From: Pseudomonas kielensis
Lineage (GTDB): Bacteria; Pseudomonadota; Gammaproteobacteria; Pseudomonadales; Pseudomonadaceae
Assembly (NCBI RefSeq): GCF_014236655.1
Contig: NZ_JACMYG010000009.1
Coordinates: 1-64,000 of the forward strand
Reading direction: 5' to 3'
Length of the DNA: 64,000 bases
The notes under the pieces are model-generated. The model made no database searches. It was not told the DNA's origin and was given only the letters and a program-made list of their open reading frames with translations. Positions 34,328 to 45,200 of this stretch are shown here, piece by piece (position 1 is the stretch's first letter; each line of letters starts with the position of its first letter). The position numbers and the translations under genes are program-made.

Positions 34328-35524
34328 ATGTTCGAACTCGTAGACAACATCCCCGCAAGCCCGGTCATTAAAGTCATCGGTGTTGGCGGAGGCGGCGGCA
34401 ACGCTGTCAACCACATGGTCAAGAGCAACATTGAAGGCGTTGAGTTCATCTGCGCCAACACTGATGCCCAGGCGCTGAAAAGCATCAGCGCGCGGACCAT
34501 CCTGCAACTGGGCACCAGCGTGACCAAAGGCCTGGGCGCCGGCGCGAACCCTGAAGTCGGTCGTCAGGCCGCCATGGAAGACCGTGAGCGCATCGCCGAA
34601 GTACTGGCGGGCACCAACATGGTGTTCATTACCACGGGCATGGGCGGTGGTACCGGTACCGGTGCTGCACCTGTGATCGCCGAAGTGGCCAAGGAAATGG
34701 GGATCCTCACCGTTGCGGTGGTGACCCGTCCGTTCCCGTTCGAAGGTCGCAAGCGCATGCAGCTGGCCGACGAAGGTATCCGCCTGCTGTCCGAAAGCGT
34801 CGACTCGTTGATCACCATTCCCAACGAAAAGCTGCTGACCATCCTCGGTAAGGACGCCAGCCTGCTGTCGGCTTTCGCCAAGGCTGACGACGTGCTGGCC
34901 GGTGCCGTGCGCGGTATCTCCGACATCATCAAGCGTCCGGGCATGATCAACGTCGACTTCGCTGACGTGCGTACCGTGATGAGCGAAATGGGCATGGCGA
35001 TGATGGGCACTGGCTGCGCCAGCGGTCCGAACCGTGCACGTGAAGCAACTGAAGCGGCCATCCGCAACCCGTTGCTCGAAGACGTCAACCTGCAAGGCGC
35101 GCGTGGCATCCTGGTGAACATCACCGCCGGTCCTGACCTGTCCCTGGGTGAGTACTCCGACGTGGGTAGCATCATCGAAGCCTTCGCTTCCGAGCACGCC
35201 ATGGTCAAGGTCGGTACCGTTATCGATCCAGACATGCGCGACGAACTGCACGTGACCGTCGTTGCGACCGGTCTGGGCGCGAAAATCGAGAAGCCGGTCA
35301 AGGTCATCGACAACACCGTCCACACTTCCATGACCAGCGCCCCGGCTCCTTCTGCCGCTGCCGCACGTCCGGAAATGCCGTCGGTGAACTACCGCGACCT
35401 GGACCGTCCAACCGTGATGCGCAACCAGGCTCAGGCCGGCGCAGCGGCGGCGGCAAAGCTCAATCCGCAAGACGATCTGGATTACCTGGATATCCCGGCA
35501 TTCCTGCGTCGTCAGGCCGATTGA
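34328..35524 (+). CDS. ftsZ: Cell division GTPase FtsZ
   Basis: This 398-aa tubulin homologue forms the Z-ring. The GTP-binding signature GGGTGTG is at residues 106-112 and the T7 synergy loop is in VDFADVRTVM. The C-terminal tail DYLDIPAFLRRQAD is the conserved peptide that binds FtsA and ZipA. The ATG at 34328 follows AAGGAGAGGG. In the 73-bp gap after ftsA there is a tandem GCAGTAGGC repeat without obvious meaning. Confidence 0.99.
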   Translation: MFELVDNIPASPVIKVIGVGGGGGNAVNHMVKSNIEGVEFICANTDAQALKSISARTILQLGTSVTKGLGAGANPEVGRQAAMEDRERIAEVLAGTNMVFITTGMGGGTGTGAAPVIAEVAKEMGILTVAVVTRPFPFEGRKRMQLADEGIRLLSESVDSLITIPNEKLLTILGKDASLLSAFAKADDVLAGAVRGISDIIKRPGMINVDFADVRTVMSEMGMAMMGTGCASGPNRAREATEAAIRNPLLEDVNLQGARGILVNITAGPDLSLGEYSDVGSIIEAFASEHAMVKVGTVIDPDMRDELHVTVVATGLGAKIEKPVKVIDNTVHTSMTSAPAPSAAAARPEMPSVNYRDLDRPTVMRNQAQAGAAAAAKLNPQDDLDYLDIPAFLRRQAD

Positions 35525-35562
35525 TGAAATGTATCAGGCGTATTAAGTTGATTGGTGTTCAG

Positions 35563-35596
35563 CAAAGGTCTGGTCTGCTATTATCGCCAGCCTTTG
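35563..35596 (+). promoter_or_regulatory. Possible lpxC promoter inside an inverted repeat
   Basis: An extended -10 element, TGCTATTAT (35576-35584), lies in the loop of an inverted repeat, CAAAGGTCTGG (35563-35573) and CCAGCCTTTG (35587-35596), with one bulged base. No good -35 is present, as is usual for extended -10 promoters. The repeat could be an operator or the 5' hairpin of the lpxC transcript. Confidence 0.45.
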
Positions 35597-35600
35597 TTGA

Positions 35601-36548
<948 letters not shown>

Positions 36549-36570
36549 GTAAAAACCTCTCTAGTTTTTA

Positions 36571-36597
36571 AAGGCTGCCTTCGGGTGGCCTTTTTTT
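36571..36597 (+). terminator. Intrinsic terminator of lpxC
   Basis: AAGGCTGCC and GGTGGCCTT pair around a TTCG loop (with two G-T pairs) and run into TTTTTTT. It closes the dcw-lpxC unit and separates it from the convergent diguanylate cyclase gene. Confidence 0.9.
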
Positions 36598-36619
36598 ATG
36601 CCTGCCGCACAGGCCAGAC

Positions 36620-38128
36620 CTACGCCTGCGCGCTGACCACGCAGTTGCGCCCCTGGTGTTTGGCCTTGTACAGGGCCTTGTCAGCGGTGTACATCAGGTT
36701 TTCCAGGCTCTGATTCGGCTGTCCCGTGGAGGTACTGAGGCCGATGCTGACGGTCATGGGCGATGCGCCGGCGGCAAAGGGCGGTAGTTGTTCGACCGCC
36801 GCACGAATGTTTTCAGCGATGCGCAGTGCACCGGCGGTATCGGTCTCGGGCAGCACCGCGGCGAACTCTTCGCCGCCATAGCGTGCCGCGAGATCAGCCG
36901 GGCGGCGGATGTTTTCGCTGATGACCCTGGCCAGCACGCGCAACGCATCATCCCCGCGCTGATGGCCGTGACGGTCATTGAAGGCTTTGAAGTGATCGGC
37001 GTCGATCATCAGCACTGACAGCGGTTTACCCGACCGATGGGCACGCGACCATTCGCGGTTCAACACCGCATCCAGGGTGCGGCGGTTGGCCACTCCGGTG
37101 AGTGGATCAATGGCCGCCTGATGGGCCAGTTCCTGCTCGGCGTGCTGGCGCAAGCGCAGTTCGCGACACAGCAGCAGGGCCAGCCACATCAGGCCGATGC
37201 ACAGCACGCCGGTGGCGCCACTGATCACATAGGCGGTACGTTTCCAGGTGGCAAAGACTTCGTCCATGGACAGCGCCACCATCACCGTCAATGGCAGGTT
37301 GCCCACGCGCGAGAAGGTGTACAGGCGATTGCGGTGGTCCATGCTTGAGACGCTGCTGAAACTGCCACTGCCTTCACGCATGATGCGAACCACATTGGGC
37401 CGATTGCCGAAGCTCTTACCGATGCTGTTGTCACGCAGCATGGGTTTTTGCGCGAGCAGAATACCGTCCTTGTCGAGCACATTGAGGGTGCTGTCGTTGC
37501 CGATGTTCAGGCTCTTGAACAGCTCGTCGAAATACGCGAGACGCATGGACGCCACGGCCACGCCGAGAAACTCACCAGAGGGTGAAGAGATGCGCCGGCT
37601 GAAACTGATGCGCCACTGCTCATTGTCGGGGCATACACAACGGGGTTTGAAGGGACGGCTGATGAACATCCCGGTGTCATCGTTGAACGCATGGGCCAGG
37701 AAGTAATCACGGTCGGCGAAGTTCCCCGGCTTGGGTTCCACCCGGGAGGAGTCGGCAATCACATTGCCATACTTGTCCAGTAACAGCAGGTCGCCCTTGA
37801 AGCGTGCGGTGCTGGAGCGATCGAACAGCACCAGGTGGCGGATCTGTGGCGACACCTGCTTCAGGTCGTCTCGCTGGGCGGCGGCGATCAGGCCTTGCAG
37901 CGACAGGTCATAGAGCTCGACGTTGCGCAGCACATCCGCATCGATCAATTGCACGATGTTGGTCGCGCTACGGGTCGCCGTCTGCATCGCGTAGGCGTGT
38001 TCGCGTATCAGCAGGAAGGTGACGATGGCGATGATGGCAATCACGGTCAGGGAACTGCCGAGAATCAGCATGAATTCCGGCCGGTGGGTGTTGCCCGTCA
38101 AGTGAAGGTGCGTACGGCTTGCACTCAT
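36620..38128 (-). CDS. Membrane diguanylate cyclase with periplasmic double-CACHE sensor
   Basis: This 502-aa protein has a first membrane helix (about 18-43), a periplasmic sensor region of about 250 residues with double-CACHE features (for example FADRDYFLAHAFNDDTGMFIS and VLDKDGILLAQ), a second helix (about 300-322) and a GGDEF domain. The active-site signature is GGEEF (418-422), and an RxxD inhibitory site for c-di-GMP (RPAD, 409-412) lies five residues before it. It should make c-di-GMP in response to an extracellular ligand, which is unknown. It is a single gene, convergent with lpxC. Confidence 0.92.
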   Translation of the reverse strand: MSASRTHLHLTGNTHRPEFMLILGSSLTVIAIIAIVTFLLIREHAYAMQTATRSATNIVQLIDADVLRNVELYDLSLQGLIAAAQRDDLKQVSPQIRHLVLFDRSSTARFKGDLLLLDKYGNVIADSSRVEPKPGNFADRDYFLAHAFNDDTGMFISRPFKPRCVCPDNEQWRISFSRRISSPSGEFLGVAVASMRLAYFDELFKSLNIGNDSTLNVLDKDGILLAQKPMLRDNSIGKSFGNRPNVVRIMREGSGSFSSVSSMDHRNRLYTFSRVGNLPLTVMVALSMDEVFATWKRTAYVISGATGVLCIGLMWLALLLCRELRLRQHAEQELAHQAAIDPLTGVANRRTLDAVLNREWSRAHRSGKPLSVLMIDADHFKAFNDRHGHQRGDDALRVLARVISENIRRPADLAARYGGEEFAAVLPETDTAGALRIAENIRAAVEQLPPFAAGASPMTVSIGLSTSTGQPNQSLENLMYTADKALYKAKHQGRNCVVSAQA

Positions 38129-38299
38129 GGTTCTGATTTCTGCAAAGGGACATCATCAGCGTAGTTCCCGGACGGGCCGGGCGGCATTGCAGATATCAGT
38201 TCGTTAATTGATTGCCTAGTGCATGTATAGATCCGGTGCGGACAAAAGGCCAGCCCAATGGCGGGATACCGATCAATTTTGCGAGCTCCATTCCTGATA

Positions 38300-38319
38300 G
38301 GCGCGAACACGCTCGCGCC
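38300..38319. repeat. REP-like palindrome downstream of the OprD-family porin gene
   Basis: GGCGCGA (38300-38306) and TCGCGCC (38313-38319) pair around a 6-nt loop; flanks CTGATA and TACGGGGGA resemble a Pseudomonas REP subtype. It lies 20 bp past the porin stop codon and may act as its 3' hairpin. A T-run is missing. Confidence 0.45.
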
Positions 38320-38339
38320 TACGGGGGAGGGCGTTCGCC

Positions 38340-39656
38340 TTAGAAAACGTTCAGCGGGTAGTCGAGGATCACTCGGTACTCGTCGGTATCGTTGTCCAGT
38401 GCGCCATAGCCGTTGCCACCGCGGTTGGTCGCCCATTGCAGGCGCACGGCGAGGTTTTTCGCCGTGCCGTTCTGGACGACGTACTGCAGGTCGAGGTCAC
38501 GTTCCCAATGCTTGGCGTGCTGACCGTCCGCGTTGTAGTACGCACCATAGCCGGGGCTGTCCGGGTCCACCTTGCGCAGGTTCAGGGTACCGCGCGAATA
38601 GGACAGGGCCGACGTCAGGCCCGGCACGCCGACACCGGCAAAATCAAAGGCGTACTTGAGCTTCCACGAACGCTCGTTGGGGCCGTTGAAGTCCGAATAC
38701 TGCTGCGAATTGTCGAGGTAGACGCTGTCGCCCTGGGCGATGTAGTCAAACGGCGTGTTGCCGTTCACCCGCTGATACGCGGCCGTGACGCTATGACTGC
38801 CGACGCCGAGGGTCAAATGCAGGCTGTAAGTGTTGTTGTCGATCGCCCCCAGCAGCGCTTCGCCGCTGTCCTGGGTGTGATAGTAGTGCAGGCCCGGGTT
38901 CAGGCTGGTGTGCTCGCTCAGCGCGTAGCGGTAGTCGAGGTCGTAGTAGTACTGGTTCCACACGTCCTTGAGTTCGGAGGCATACAGGCTGCTGCTCAGC
39001 CCTGGCACCGCGCTCCAGGCCACGCCGGCCCAGTTCAGGTGGCGGCTTTCGTCACCGTCGGCCAAAGTTCCGTAGGAGGTGCCGATGCGCTGATGTCCGC
39101 TCTGGTTGTACGGCTTGGTGAAACTGGCCTGGCCACCTTCGAGCAGCCAGCCATCGAAGCTCTGGTTGCTCAGGCTGACGCCGCGAAAGGTCTGCGGCAA
39201 CAGGCGACTCATGCCGCCGGCAATCACCGGGTTATTGAGAAACAGGTCACCGGCCTTGAGCTCAGTGTCCATGGCGCGCATTTTCAGGGTCGCACCGCCG
39301 GTGGAAAACGACCCCGGCGCTTTGCCGTTGCCATCGCCGATCGGCAGGATGCTGGAGCCGTCAGTGCCGCCCCCACCATCGAGTTTGAGCCCAAGCATGG
39401 CATTGGCGTCCAGGCCAAAGCCCAGCGGGCCTTGGGTATAACCCGACTCGAAGAGCCCCAGCAAACCCTGGCCCCACTCGATATTGTCGTCAGCCTGCTG
39501 CAGGCGATTGCGGTTCATGTAGTAGTTGCGGGCACTGAGGTTGAGGCTGGAACCCTCGACAAAACCTTCGCGCGGGGAATTTTCGGCGGCCTGGGCGGGG
39601 GTGATCGTTGCGGCGATTGCAATGAACAGGGGACTCAGTTTGACGGTGATACTCAC
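38340..39656 (-). CDS. OprD-family outer-membrane porin
   Basis: This 438-aa protein has a Sec signal peptide (about 1-24, ending PAQAAEN) and the OprD-family start [20 protein letters not shown]. Many alternating aromatic strands and a C-terminal phenylalanine (DYPLNVF) are typical of an 18-stranded beta barrel. The family (Occ channels) takes up small carboxylates or basic amino acids; the substrate cannot be told from sequence. The GTG start at 39656 lies 11 bases after AAGGAG. A TTG further upstream precedes that site and is rejected. Confidence 0.9.
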   Translation of the reverse strand: MSITVKLSPLFIAIAATITPAQAAENSPREGFVEGSSLNLSARNYYMNRNRLQQADDNIEWGQGLLGLFESGYTQGPLGFGLDANAMLGLKLDGGGGTDGSSILPIGDGNGKAPGSFSTGGATLKMRAMDTELKAGDLFLNNPVIAGGMSRLLPQTFRGVSLSNQSFDGWLLEGGQASFTKPYNQSGHQRIGTSYGTLADGDESRHLNWAGVAWSAVPGLSSSLYASELKDVWNQYYYDLDYRYALSEHTSLNPGLHYYHTQDSGEALLGAIDNNTYSLHLTLGVGSHSVTAAYQRVNGNTPFDYIAQGDSVYLDNSQQYSDFNGPNERSWKLKYAFDFAGVGVPGLTSALSYSRGTLNLRKVDPDSPGYGAYYNADGQHAKHWERDLDLQYVVQNGTAKNLAVRLQWATNRGGNGYGALDNDTDEYRVILDYPLNVF

Positions 39657-39756
39657 GTGGGATACAGCTCCTTGGCGCAATGACCTGTAGGGTCATTGTT
39701 TGAAATCCGGTGTTTCTCATGAAGGGGGACGCGTACGGGCGGGGCAAAAACACAAC

Positions 39757-39786
39757 AAAAAAAAGCCGCTGATAGCAGCGGCTTTT
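39757..39786 (-). terminator. Intrinsic terminator of the small secreted protein gene
   Basis: AAAAGCCGCT (39761-39770) pairs with AGCGGCTTTT (39777-39786). On the minus strand it ends in a run of eight T, 63 bp past the stop codon of the small gene at 39850. It also separates that gene from the porin promoter. Confidence 0.85.
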
Positions 39787-39849
39787 AAGACAACTTCACG
39801 TGGGAAAGAGCCGAGTGAAGTGTCGAGGGAAACTCGAAACGATGAGCGA

Positions 39850-40074
39850 TCAGCTGTCTTTCTCAACCTGGGGCTGAGCCTGGACAGTCGCTGCTTGCGG
39901 GGTGTGCTCAGGGTTTTGCGCCTTGGCGGTCAGTTCGGTCTGGGCTTTGTCGAAGGCGGCTGCCCGTGCGGCATTCTGCGCGACAAAGGCGGGCGACTCT
40001 TCGGCCATGACCGCTGGCGAAAGGAACAAGGACGACAAAACGAACGCGCTGGCAATACCCATACTGTTGGACAT
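39850..40074 (-). CDS. Small exported protein of unknown function
   Basis: This 74-aa protein has a clear signal peptide (hydrophobic 6-20, cleavage after AVMA at about 24). The mature part of about 50 residues is rich in Ala, Gln and Glu and ends VEKDS. It contains no cysteine and no recognisable domain. GCAAGAAGGTTCC precedes the ATG and a terminator follows, so it looks like a complete single-gene unit. I do not recognise the family. It lies upstream of the porin gene on the same strand and directly downstream of a sensor kinase gene, whose operon may or may not include it. Confidence 0.65.
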   Translation of the reverse strand: MSNSMGIASAFVLSSLFLSPAVMAEESPAFVAQNAARAAAFDKAQTELTAKAQNPEHTPQAATVQAQPQVEKDS

Positions 40075-40215
40075 CTAAGGAACCTTCTTGCTTGGCAAGT
40101 GCTGTTTGGTGCGGGCAAAGATAAGGGTCCCGGGTAAAAGGAAACAGAGCGGATTGCAGAAAGGACTGTTGCGTGAACAGCAATAGTTGGCGCGGCGCCC
40201 GCCCCGTGGATGTCG

Positions 40216-41580
40216 TTAGAGGGGCAGGTAGAGACCGAAGGTATTGACCCCATCGTCACTGCGCACAAACACATCGCCGCCGTGCATCAGCGCAATTGCC
40301 TTGACGATGGCCAGCCCCAGGCCGTGGTTGGCGCCGCTGTTGCTGCGTGAGGCGTCGACACGGTAGAAGCGCTCGAACAGGCGCGGCAGGTGTTCGCTGG
40401 CAATCGGCTCGCCGGGGTTGGCCACGCCAAGGCGGACCTGATGGTGTTCGGTGTCGATCCGCACCTCGATCACCTGTCCGGGCGCGGTGTGTTGCACCGC
40501 ATTGTTCAGCAGGTTGATCAAGGCCCGGCGCAGGTGGGCGATTTCAATCTGCACCTGGGCGTCACCACTGACCCGGACCTGGACCTGGGCATCTTCGAGG
40601 ATGAAGTCCAGGTAATCCAGGGTGGTCGCCACTTCATCGGCCAGCGAGGTGCTGGTGAGTTTGGTGGCTTTACTGCCCTGGTCGGCGCTGGCCAGGAACA
40701 ACATGTCGTTGATGATCGAGCGCAACCGTTCGAGCTCCTCCAGGTTCGATTGCAGCACTTCGAAGTAGTGTTCCGCCGAGCGCCCGCGCGTCAGGGCCAC
40801 CTGGGTCTGGCCGATCAGGTTGGTCAGCGGTGAACGCAGCTCGTGAGCGACGTCGGCGTTGAACGACTCCAGGCGGGTGTAGGCCTGCTCGACCCGTTCC
40901 AGGGTCGAGTTGAACGAGCTGACAAACTGATCGAGCTCCGGCGGCAAGGGCGACAGCTGCAAGCGTGCCGACAGCAGTGGCGGGGCCAGGCGTTGTGCTT
41001 CCTGGGACAGCTTGATCAGTGGCTTGAGGCCGATTCGCGCGACCCAGTAACCCAGCGCCGATGCCAGCAGCACGCCGACGATTGCCAGGCTGATCAGGGC
41101 GATCAGCAGATGGTGCTGGGTGGCCTGGACGGCCTGGGTGTCGATGCCGATCATGAAGCGCAGCGGCGGGCGCTGATCCTTGGCCGGGAACTGGCTGACC
41201 AGCACCTTCAGCGGGTAGGGCTGCTGCGGTAACTGCAGGTCGCGCATGCCCAGCGGGCCCTCGGCGAAGGCGCGGACCTGCGGGGAGATGTCGCCGTACT
41301 CGTAGCGGCGATCGCCACTGATGATCCAGAAGCTGATGCGCTTGTCTTCTTCGCCGAGCAGCTTGAGCTTGTTGTTGATCTTGACCCAATGCTCCGGCGT
41401 GCCGTAACGGCCCACCGTGGATTCGAGCACGCTGTAGCGCGCATCCAGTTCCGCTTCCGGCAACAGACCCAGGCCCTTGTCGACCTGTTGATACAAGGCC
41501 CAGCCGATCAGCACGAACACCAGCGCCGCCACCAGGGTAAACATGGCGCTCAGGCGCAGGGCAATGGAATTACGGGGCAC
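40216..41580 (-). CDS. Sensor histidine kinase of the RND-linked two-component system
   Basis: This 454-aa membrane kinase has two membrane helices (about 12-32 and about 165-185), a periplasmic sensor loop, a HAMP domain, the phospho-accepting His246 in VAHELRSPLTNL, an N-box (NLLNNAVQHT) and the G-box GLGLAIVKA. It resembles heavy-metal sensor kinases (CusS/CopS type), but no metal ligand cluster is obvious. The GTG at 41580 overlaps the response regulator gene by 11 bp. It is the last gene of the adaptor-pump-regulator-kinase unit. Confidence 0.9.
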   Translation of the reverse strand: MPRNSIALRLSAMFTLVAALVFVLIGWALYQQVDKGLGLLPEAELDARYSVLESTVGRYGTPEHWVKINNKLKLLGEEDKRISFWIISGDRRYEYGDISPQVRAFAEGPLGMRDLQLPQQPYPLKVLVSQFPAKDQRPPLRFMIGIDTQAVQATQHHLLIALISLAIVGVLLASALGYWVARIGLKPLIKLSQEAQRLAPPLLSARLQLSPLPPELDQFVSSFNSTLERVEQAYTRLESFNADVAHELRSPLTNLIGQTQVALTRGRSAEHYFEVLQSNLEELERLRSIINDMLFLASADQGSKATKLTSTSLADEVATTLDYLDFILEDAQVQVRVSGDAQVQIEIAHLRRALINLLNNAVQHTAPGQVIEVRIDTEHHQVRLGVANPGEPIASEHLPRLFERFYRVDASRSNSGANHGLGLAIVKAIALMHGGDVFVRSDDGVNTFGLYLPL

Positions 41581-42247
41581 GCCGGCTCTCCAGCACATAC
41601 CCCATGCCGCGGATGGTGTGCAGCAGTTTTTCCTCGAATGGCCCGTCGATCTTCGCCCGCAGGCGCTTGATCGCCACCTCGACCACGTTGGCATCGCTGT
41701 CGAAATTGATGTCCCAGACCATTTCCGCAATCGCCGTCTTGGACAGGATTTCCCCCTGGCGCCGGGCCAGCACACTGAGCAGGGAGAACTCCTTGGCGGT
41801 CAGGTCCAGGCGGGTGCCGGCGCGCGTGGCCTTGCGGCTGAGCAAATCTATCCACAGGTCGGCCACGCTCACCTGTACCGGTTCGTGGCCGCCACTGCGA
41901 CGAGTCAGGGCCTGCAGCCGGGCCACCAGTTCGAGGAACGAGAAGGGCTTGCCCAGGTAATCGTCGGCCCCCTCGCGCAGGCCGCGGATCCGGTCCTCGA
42001 CCCGTTCGCGGGCGGTCAGCATGATCACCGGCGTCTGCTTGCGTGCCCGCAGGGCCCGCAGCACGCCGTAGCCGTCCAGCCCCGGCAGCATCACATCGAG
42101 GACAATCACCGCGTAGTCGCTTTCCAGCGCCAGGTGCAGGCCTTCGATGCCGTCGGGGGCGACGTCCACGGTATAGCCTTGCTCCGTCAGGCCGCGATAC
42201 AGGTAGTCCGCGGTTTTTTCTTCGTCTTCAACGATCAGGACACGCAT
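41570..42247 (-). CDS. OmpR-family response regulator of the RND-linked two-component system
   Basis: This 225-aa regulator has a receiver domain with the acidic pair near Glu7-Asp8, phospho-acceptor Asp51 (VLDVMLPG) and Lys100 (YLGKPF). A winged-helix DNA-binding domain (about 128-222, DLTAKEFSLLSVLARR) follows. It resembles the CopR/CusR/CzcR subgroup. It is located 8 bp after the RND pump gene and overlaps its kinase gene, so it probably controls the pump operon to which it belongs. Confidence 0.92.
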   Translation of the reverse strand: MRVLIVEDEEKTADYLYRGLTEQGYTVDVAPDGIEGLHLALESDYAVIVLDVMLPGLDGYGVLRALRARKQTPVIMLTARERVEDRIRGLREGADDYLGKPFSFLELVARLQALTRRSGGHEPVQVSVADLWIDLLSRKATRAGTRLDLTAKEFSLLSVLARRQGEILSKTAIAEMVWDINFDSDANVVEVAIKRLRAKIDGPFEEKLLHTIRGMGYVLESRRAP

Positions 42248-42255
42248 GACCCGCC

Positions 42256-45200
42256 TCAGTGTGTGGTCGCCAGCGCAGGTGCTGGTGTAGGCCGATGAAA
42301 GAGCCGTTCAAGCCACAAGTATATGACCGGCGTGGTAAACAGCGTCAGCGCCTGGCTGACCAGCAAGCCGCCGACCACGGCAATCCCCAGTGGCTGGCGC
42401 AACTCGGCGCCGGGGCCGTGGCCCAGCATCAGCGGCAGGGCACCCAGCAGGGCGGCGAGGGTGGTCATGATGATCGGCCGAAAGCGCGTGATACAGGCCT
42501 GATAGATCGCGTCCTCGGGCGTCAGCCCGCTATTGCGCTGGGCGTCGAGGGCGAAGTCGATCATCAGGATGCCGTTTTTCTTGACGATGCCGATCAACAG
42601 CACCAGGCCGATCAGCGCCATGATCGAGAAGTCCTGGCCCAGCAGCCACAACATGATCAAGGCACCGAGGCCGGCCGAGGGCAGGGTCGAGATAATCGTC
42701 AGTGGGTGCACGAAACTCTCATAGAGCACCCCGAGAATGATGTACACCGCCACCAGCGCCGCCAGGATCAACCATGGCTGGCTGGCCAGCGAGCTTTGGA
42801 ATGCCTGGGCCGCGCCCTGGAAGTTGCCGTTGACCGAGCTCGGCATACCGATTTCAGCTTTCGCCTGGTTGAGCAGGATCACCGCATCGCCCAGGGCCAC
42901 ACCCGGCGCCAGGTTGAACGACAGGTTGGCGGCGGGGAACATGCCATCGTGGGCGATGGACAGCGGGCCGATGGTCGGTGCGTCGAAGCGGGCCAGCGCC
43001 GACAGCGGCACCATCTCGCCGCTCAGGGGCGAGCGCAGGTAGAAATACGCCAGGCTTTCGGCCTTGCCCCGTTGCCGGGTGTCCAGTTCGAGGATCACGT
43101 TGTACTGGTTGATCTGGGTCTGGAACTCGTTGACCTGGCGTTGGCCGAAGGCATCGTACAGTGCTTCGTCGACATCGCTGGCGGTCAGCCCGAAGCGCGC
43201 GGCGGCTGCCCGGTCGATGGTGATGTGGGTGATGCTGCCGCCCAGTTGCAGGTCGTTGGAAATGTCACGGAAGGCCGGGATGCCGCGCAGTTTTTCCGTC
43301 AGGCGCTGGGTCCACTGGTTGAGGGTCGGGCCGTCGTTGCTCTTGAGCACGTACTGGTACTGGGCCCGGCTGGGGCCGGAGCTGAGGTTGATGTCTTGTC
43401 CGGCCCGCAGGTACAGGACGATACCGGGAACCGCCATCAATTTCGGGCGAATCCGATCGATGAACTGGCTGGCGGAGACATCGCGCTCACCCCGTGGCTT
43501 GAGGGCAATCCAGAAACGACCGTTGGCGATGGTCTGGTTGCTGCCCGAAACCCCGACCGAGTGGGAAAACGTCTGCACGGCGGGATCGGCCGCGACAATC
43601 TGCGCCATCGCCAGGTGCTTTTTCACCATGTCGCCATAGGAAATATCGGCGGCGGCTTCGGTGGTGCCCAGCACAAACCCGGTGTCCTGCACCGGGAAGA
43701 ACCCCTTGGGGATAAACACGTAGCCCACCACAGCCATGGCCAGGGTCAGGACGAACACCCCCAGCATGGCTTTCTGGTGCGCAAGGGCGCGGCGCAGGCC
43801 GCGCTCATACAGGGCCAGCAGGCGTTCGCCGAAGCCCGGTCTGGCATGGGCGCGATGCACCGGCGCGCGCATGAACAGGGCGGCTAGGGTGGGGGCCAGG
43901 GTCAGGGACACCACCACCGAAATCAGGATGGTCGAGGTCGCGGTCAAGGCAAACTCCTTGAACAGGCGCCCGACAACCCCGCCCATGAACAGCAATGGAA
44001 TAAACGCGGCCACCAGCGAGAAGCTGATCGAGACCACGGTGAAGCCAATCTCGCCGGCGCCCTTGATCGCCGCCACGCGCTGGTCGTCGCCGGCCTCCAG
44101 ATGGCGGTGAATGTTCTCCACCACCACAATCGCATCGTCGACCACGAAGCCGACCGAAATCACGATCGCCACCAGGGTCAGGTTATTGAGGCTGAAGCCC
44201 ATCACGTACATCAGGGCAAAACTGGCGATCAACGACACCGCCAGCACGCTGGAGACGATCAACGTCGCCGACAACTGACGCAGGAACAGCGCCATCACGG
44301 CCACCACCAGCAACACCGCGATCAACAGCGTCAATTCCACCTCATGCAGCGAGGCGCGGATGGTCTGGGTACGGTCGATCAGCACCTTGACCTCGACCGA
44401 CGCCGGCAGCATCGCCTGCAGGCTGGGCAGCGCCGCCTGGATGCGGTCGACGGTCTCGACGATGTTGGCCCCCGGCTGGCGGAAAATCACCAGGTTGACC
44501 CCCGGTTGCGTGCCGGACCAGGCCTGCACATAGGCATCCTCCGCGCCGTTGACCACCCGGGCGACATCCCGCAGGTGCACCGGCGCGCCGTCTTTGTAGG
44601 AAACGATCAGTTCGCCGTATTCCTCGGGGTGGAACAGTTGGTCGTTGGTCGCCAGGGTGGAAATGCTCGACTCGCCATACAGCGCGCCCTTGGCCAAATT
44701 GAGGCTGGTCTGCTGGATGGCCAGGCGGATGTCGGCCAAGGTCAGGCCAATGGCGGCGAGCTTGTCGGCCGAGGCCTGGACGCGGATGGCCGGGCGCTGC
44801 TGGCCGGTGATGTTGACCTGGCCGACCCCGTCGACCTGGCTCAGTTGGCGAGCGAGCAGGGTTTCGGCGTAGTCGCTGAGTTCGGTGCCGGGCATTTGTG
44901 TCGAACTGACGCTGAGGATCAGCACCGGGCTGTCGGCCGGGTTGACCTTGCGCCAGGTTGGCAGGGTCGGCATGTCCTTGGGCAGTTTGCCCGCAGCGGT
45001 GTTGATCGCCGCCTGGACTTCCTGGGCGGCGGTGTCGATGCTCTTGTCGAGGGTGAATTGCAGGGTCAGGTTGGTCGAGCCCAGGGCACTGCTGGAGGTC
45101 ATCTGGGTCATGCCGGGGATGGCGCTGAATTGCACCTCCAGGGGGGTGGCCACCGACGAGGCCATGGTGTCCGGGCTGGCGCCGGGCAGCAGGGCATTGA

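Noticed and set aside
42259..43887. 542-aa open frame on the plus strand
   Set aside because: Shadow of the RND permease gene, with no domain or ribosome binding site.
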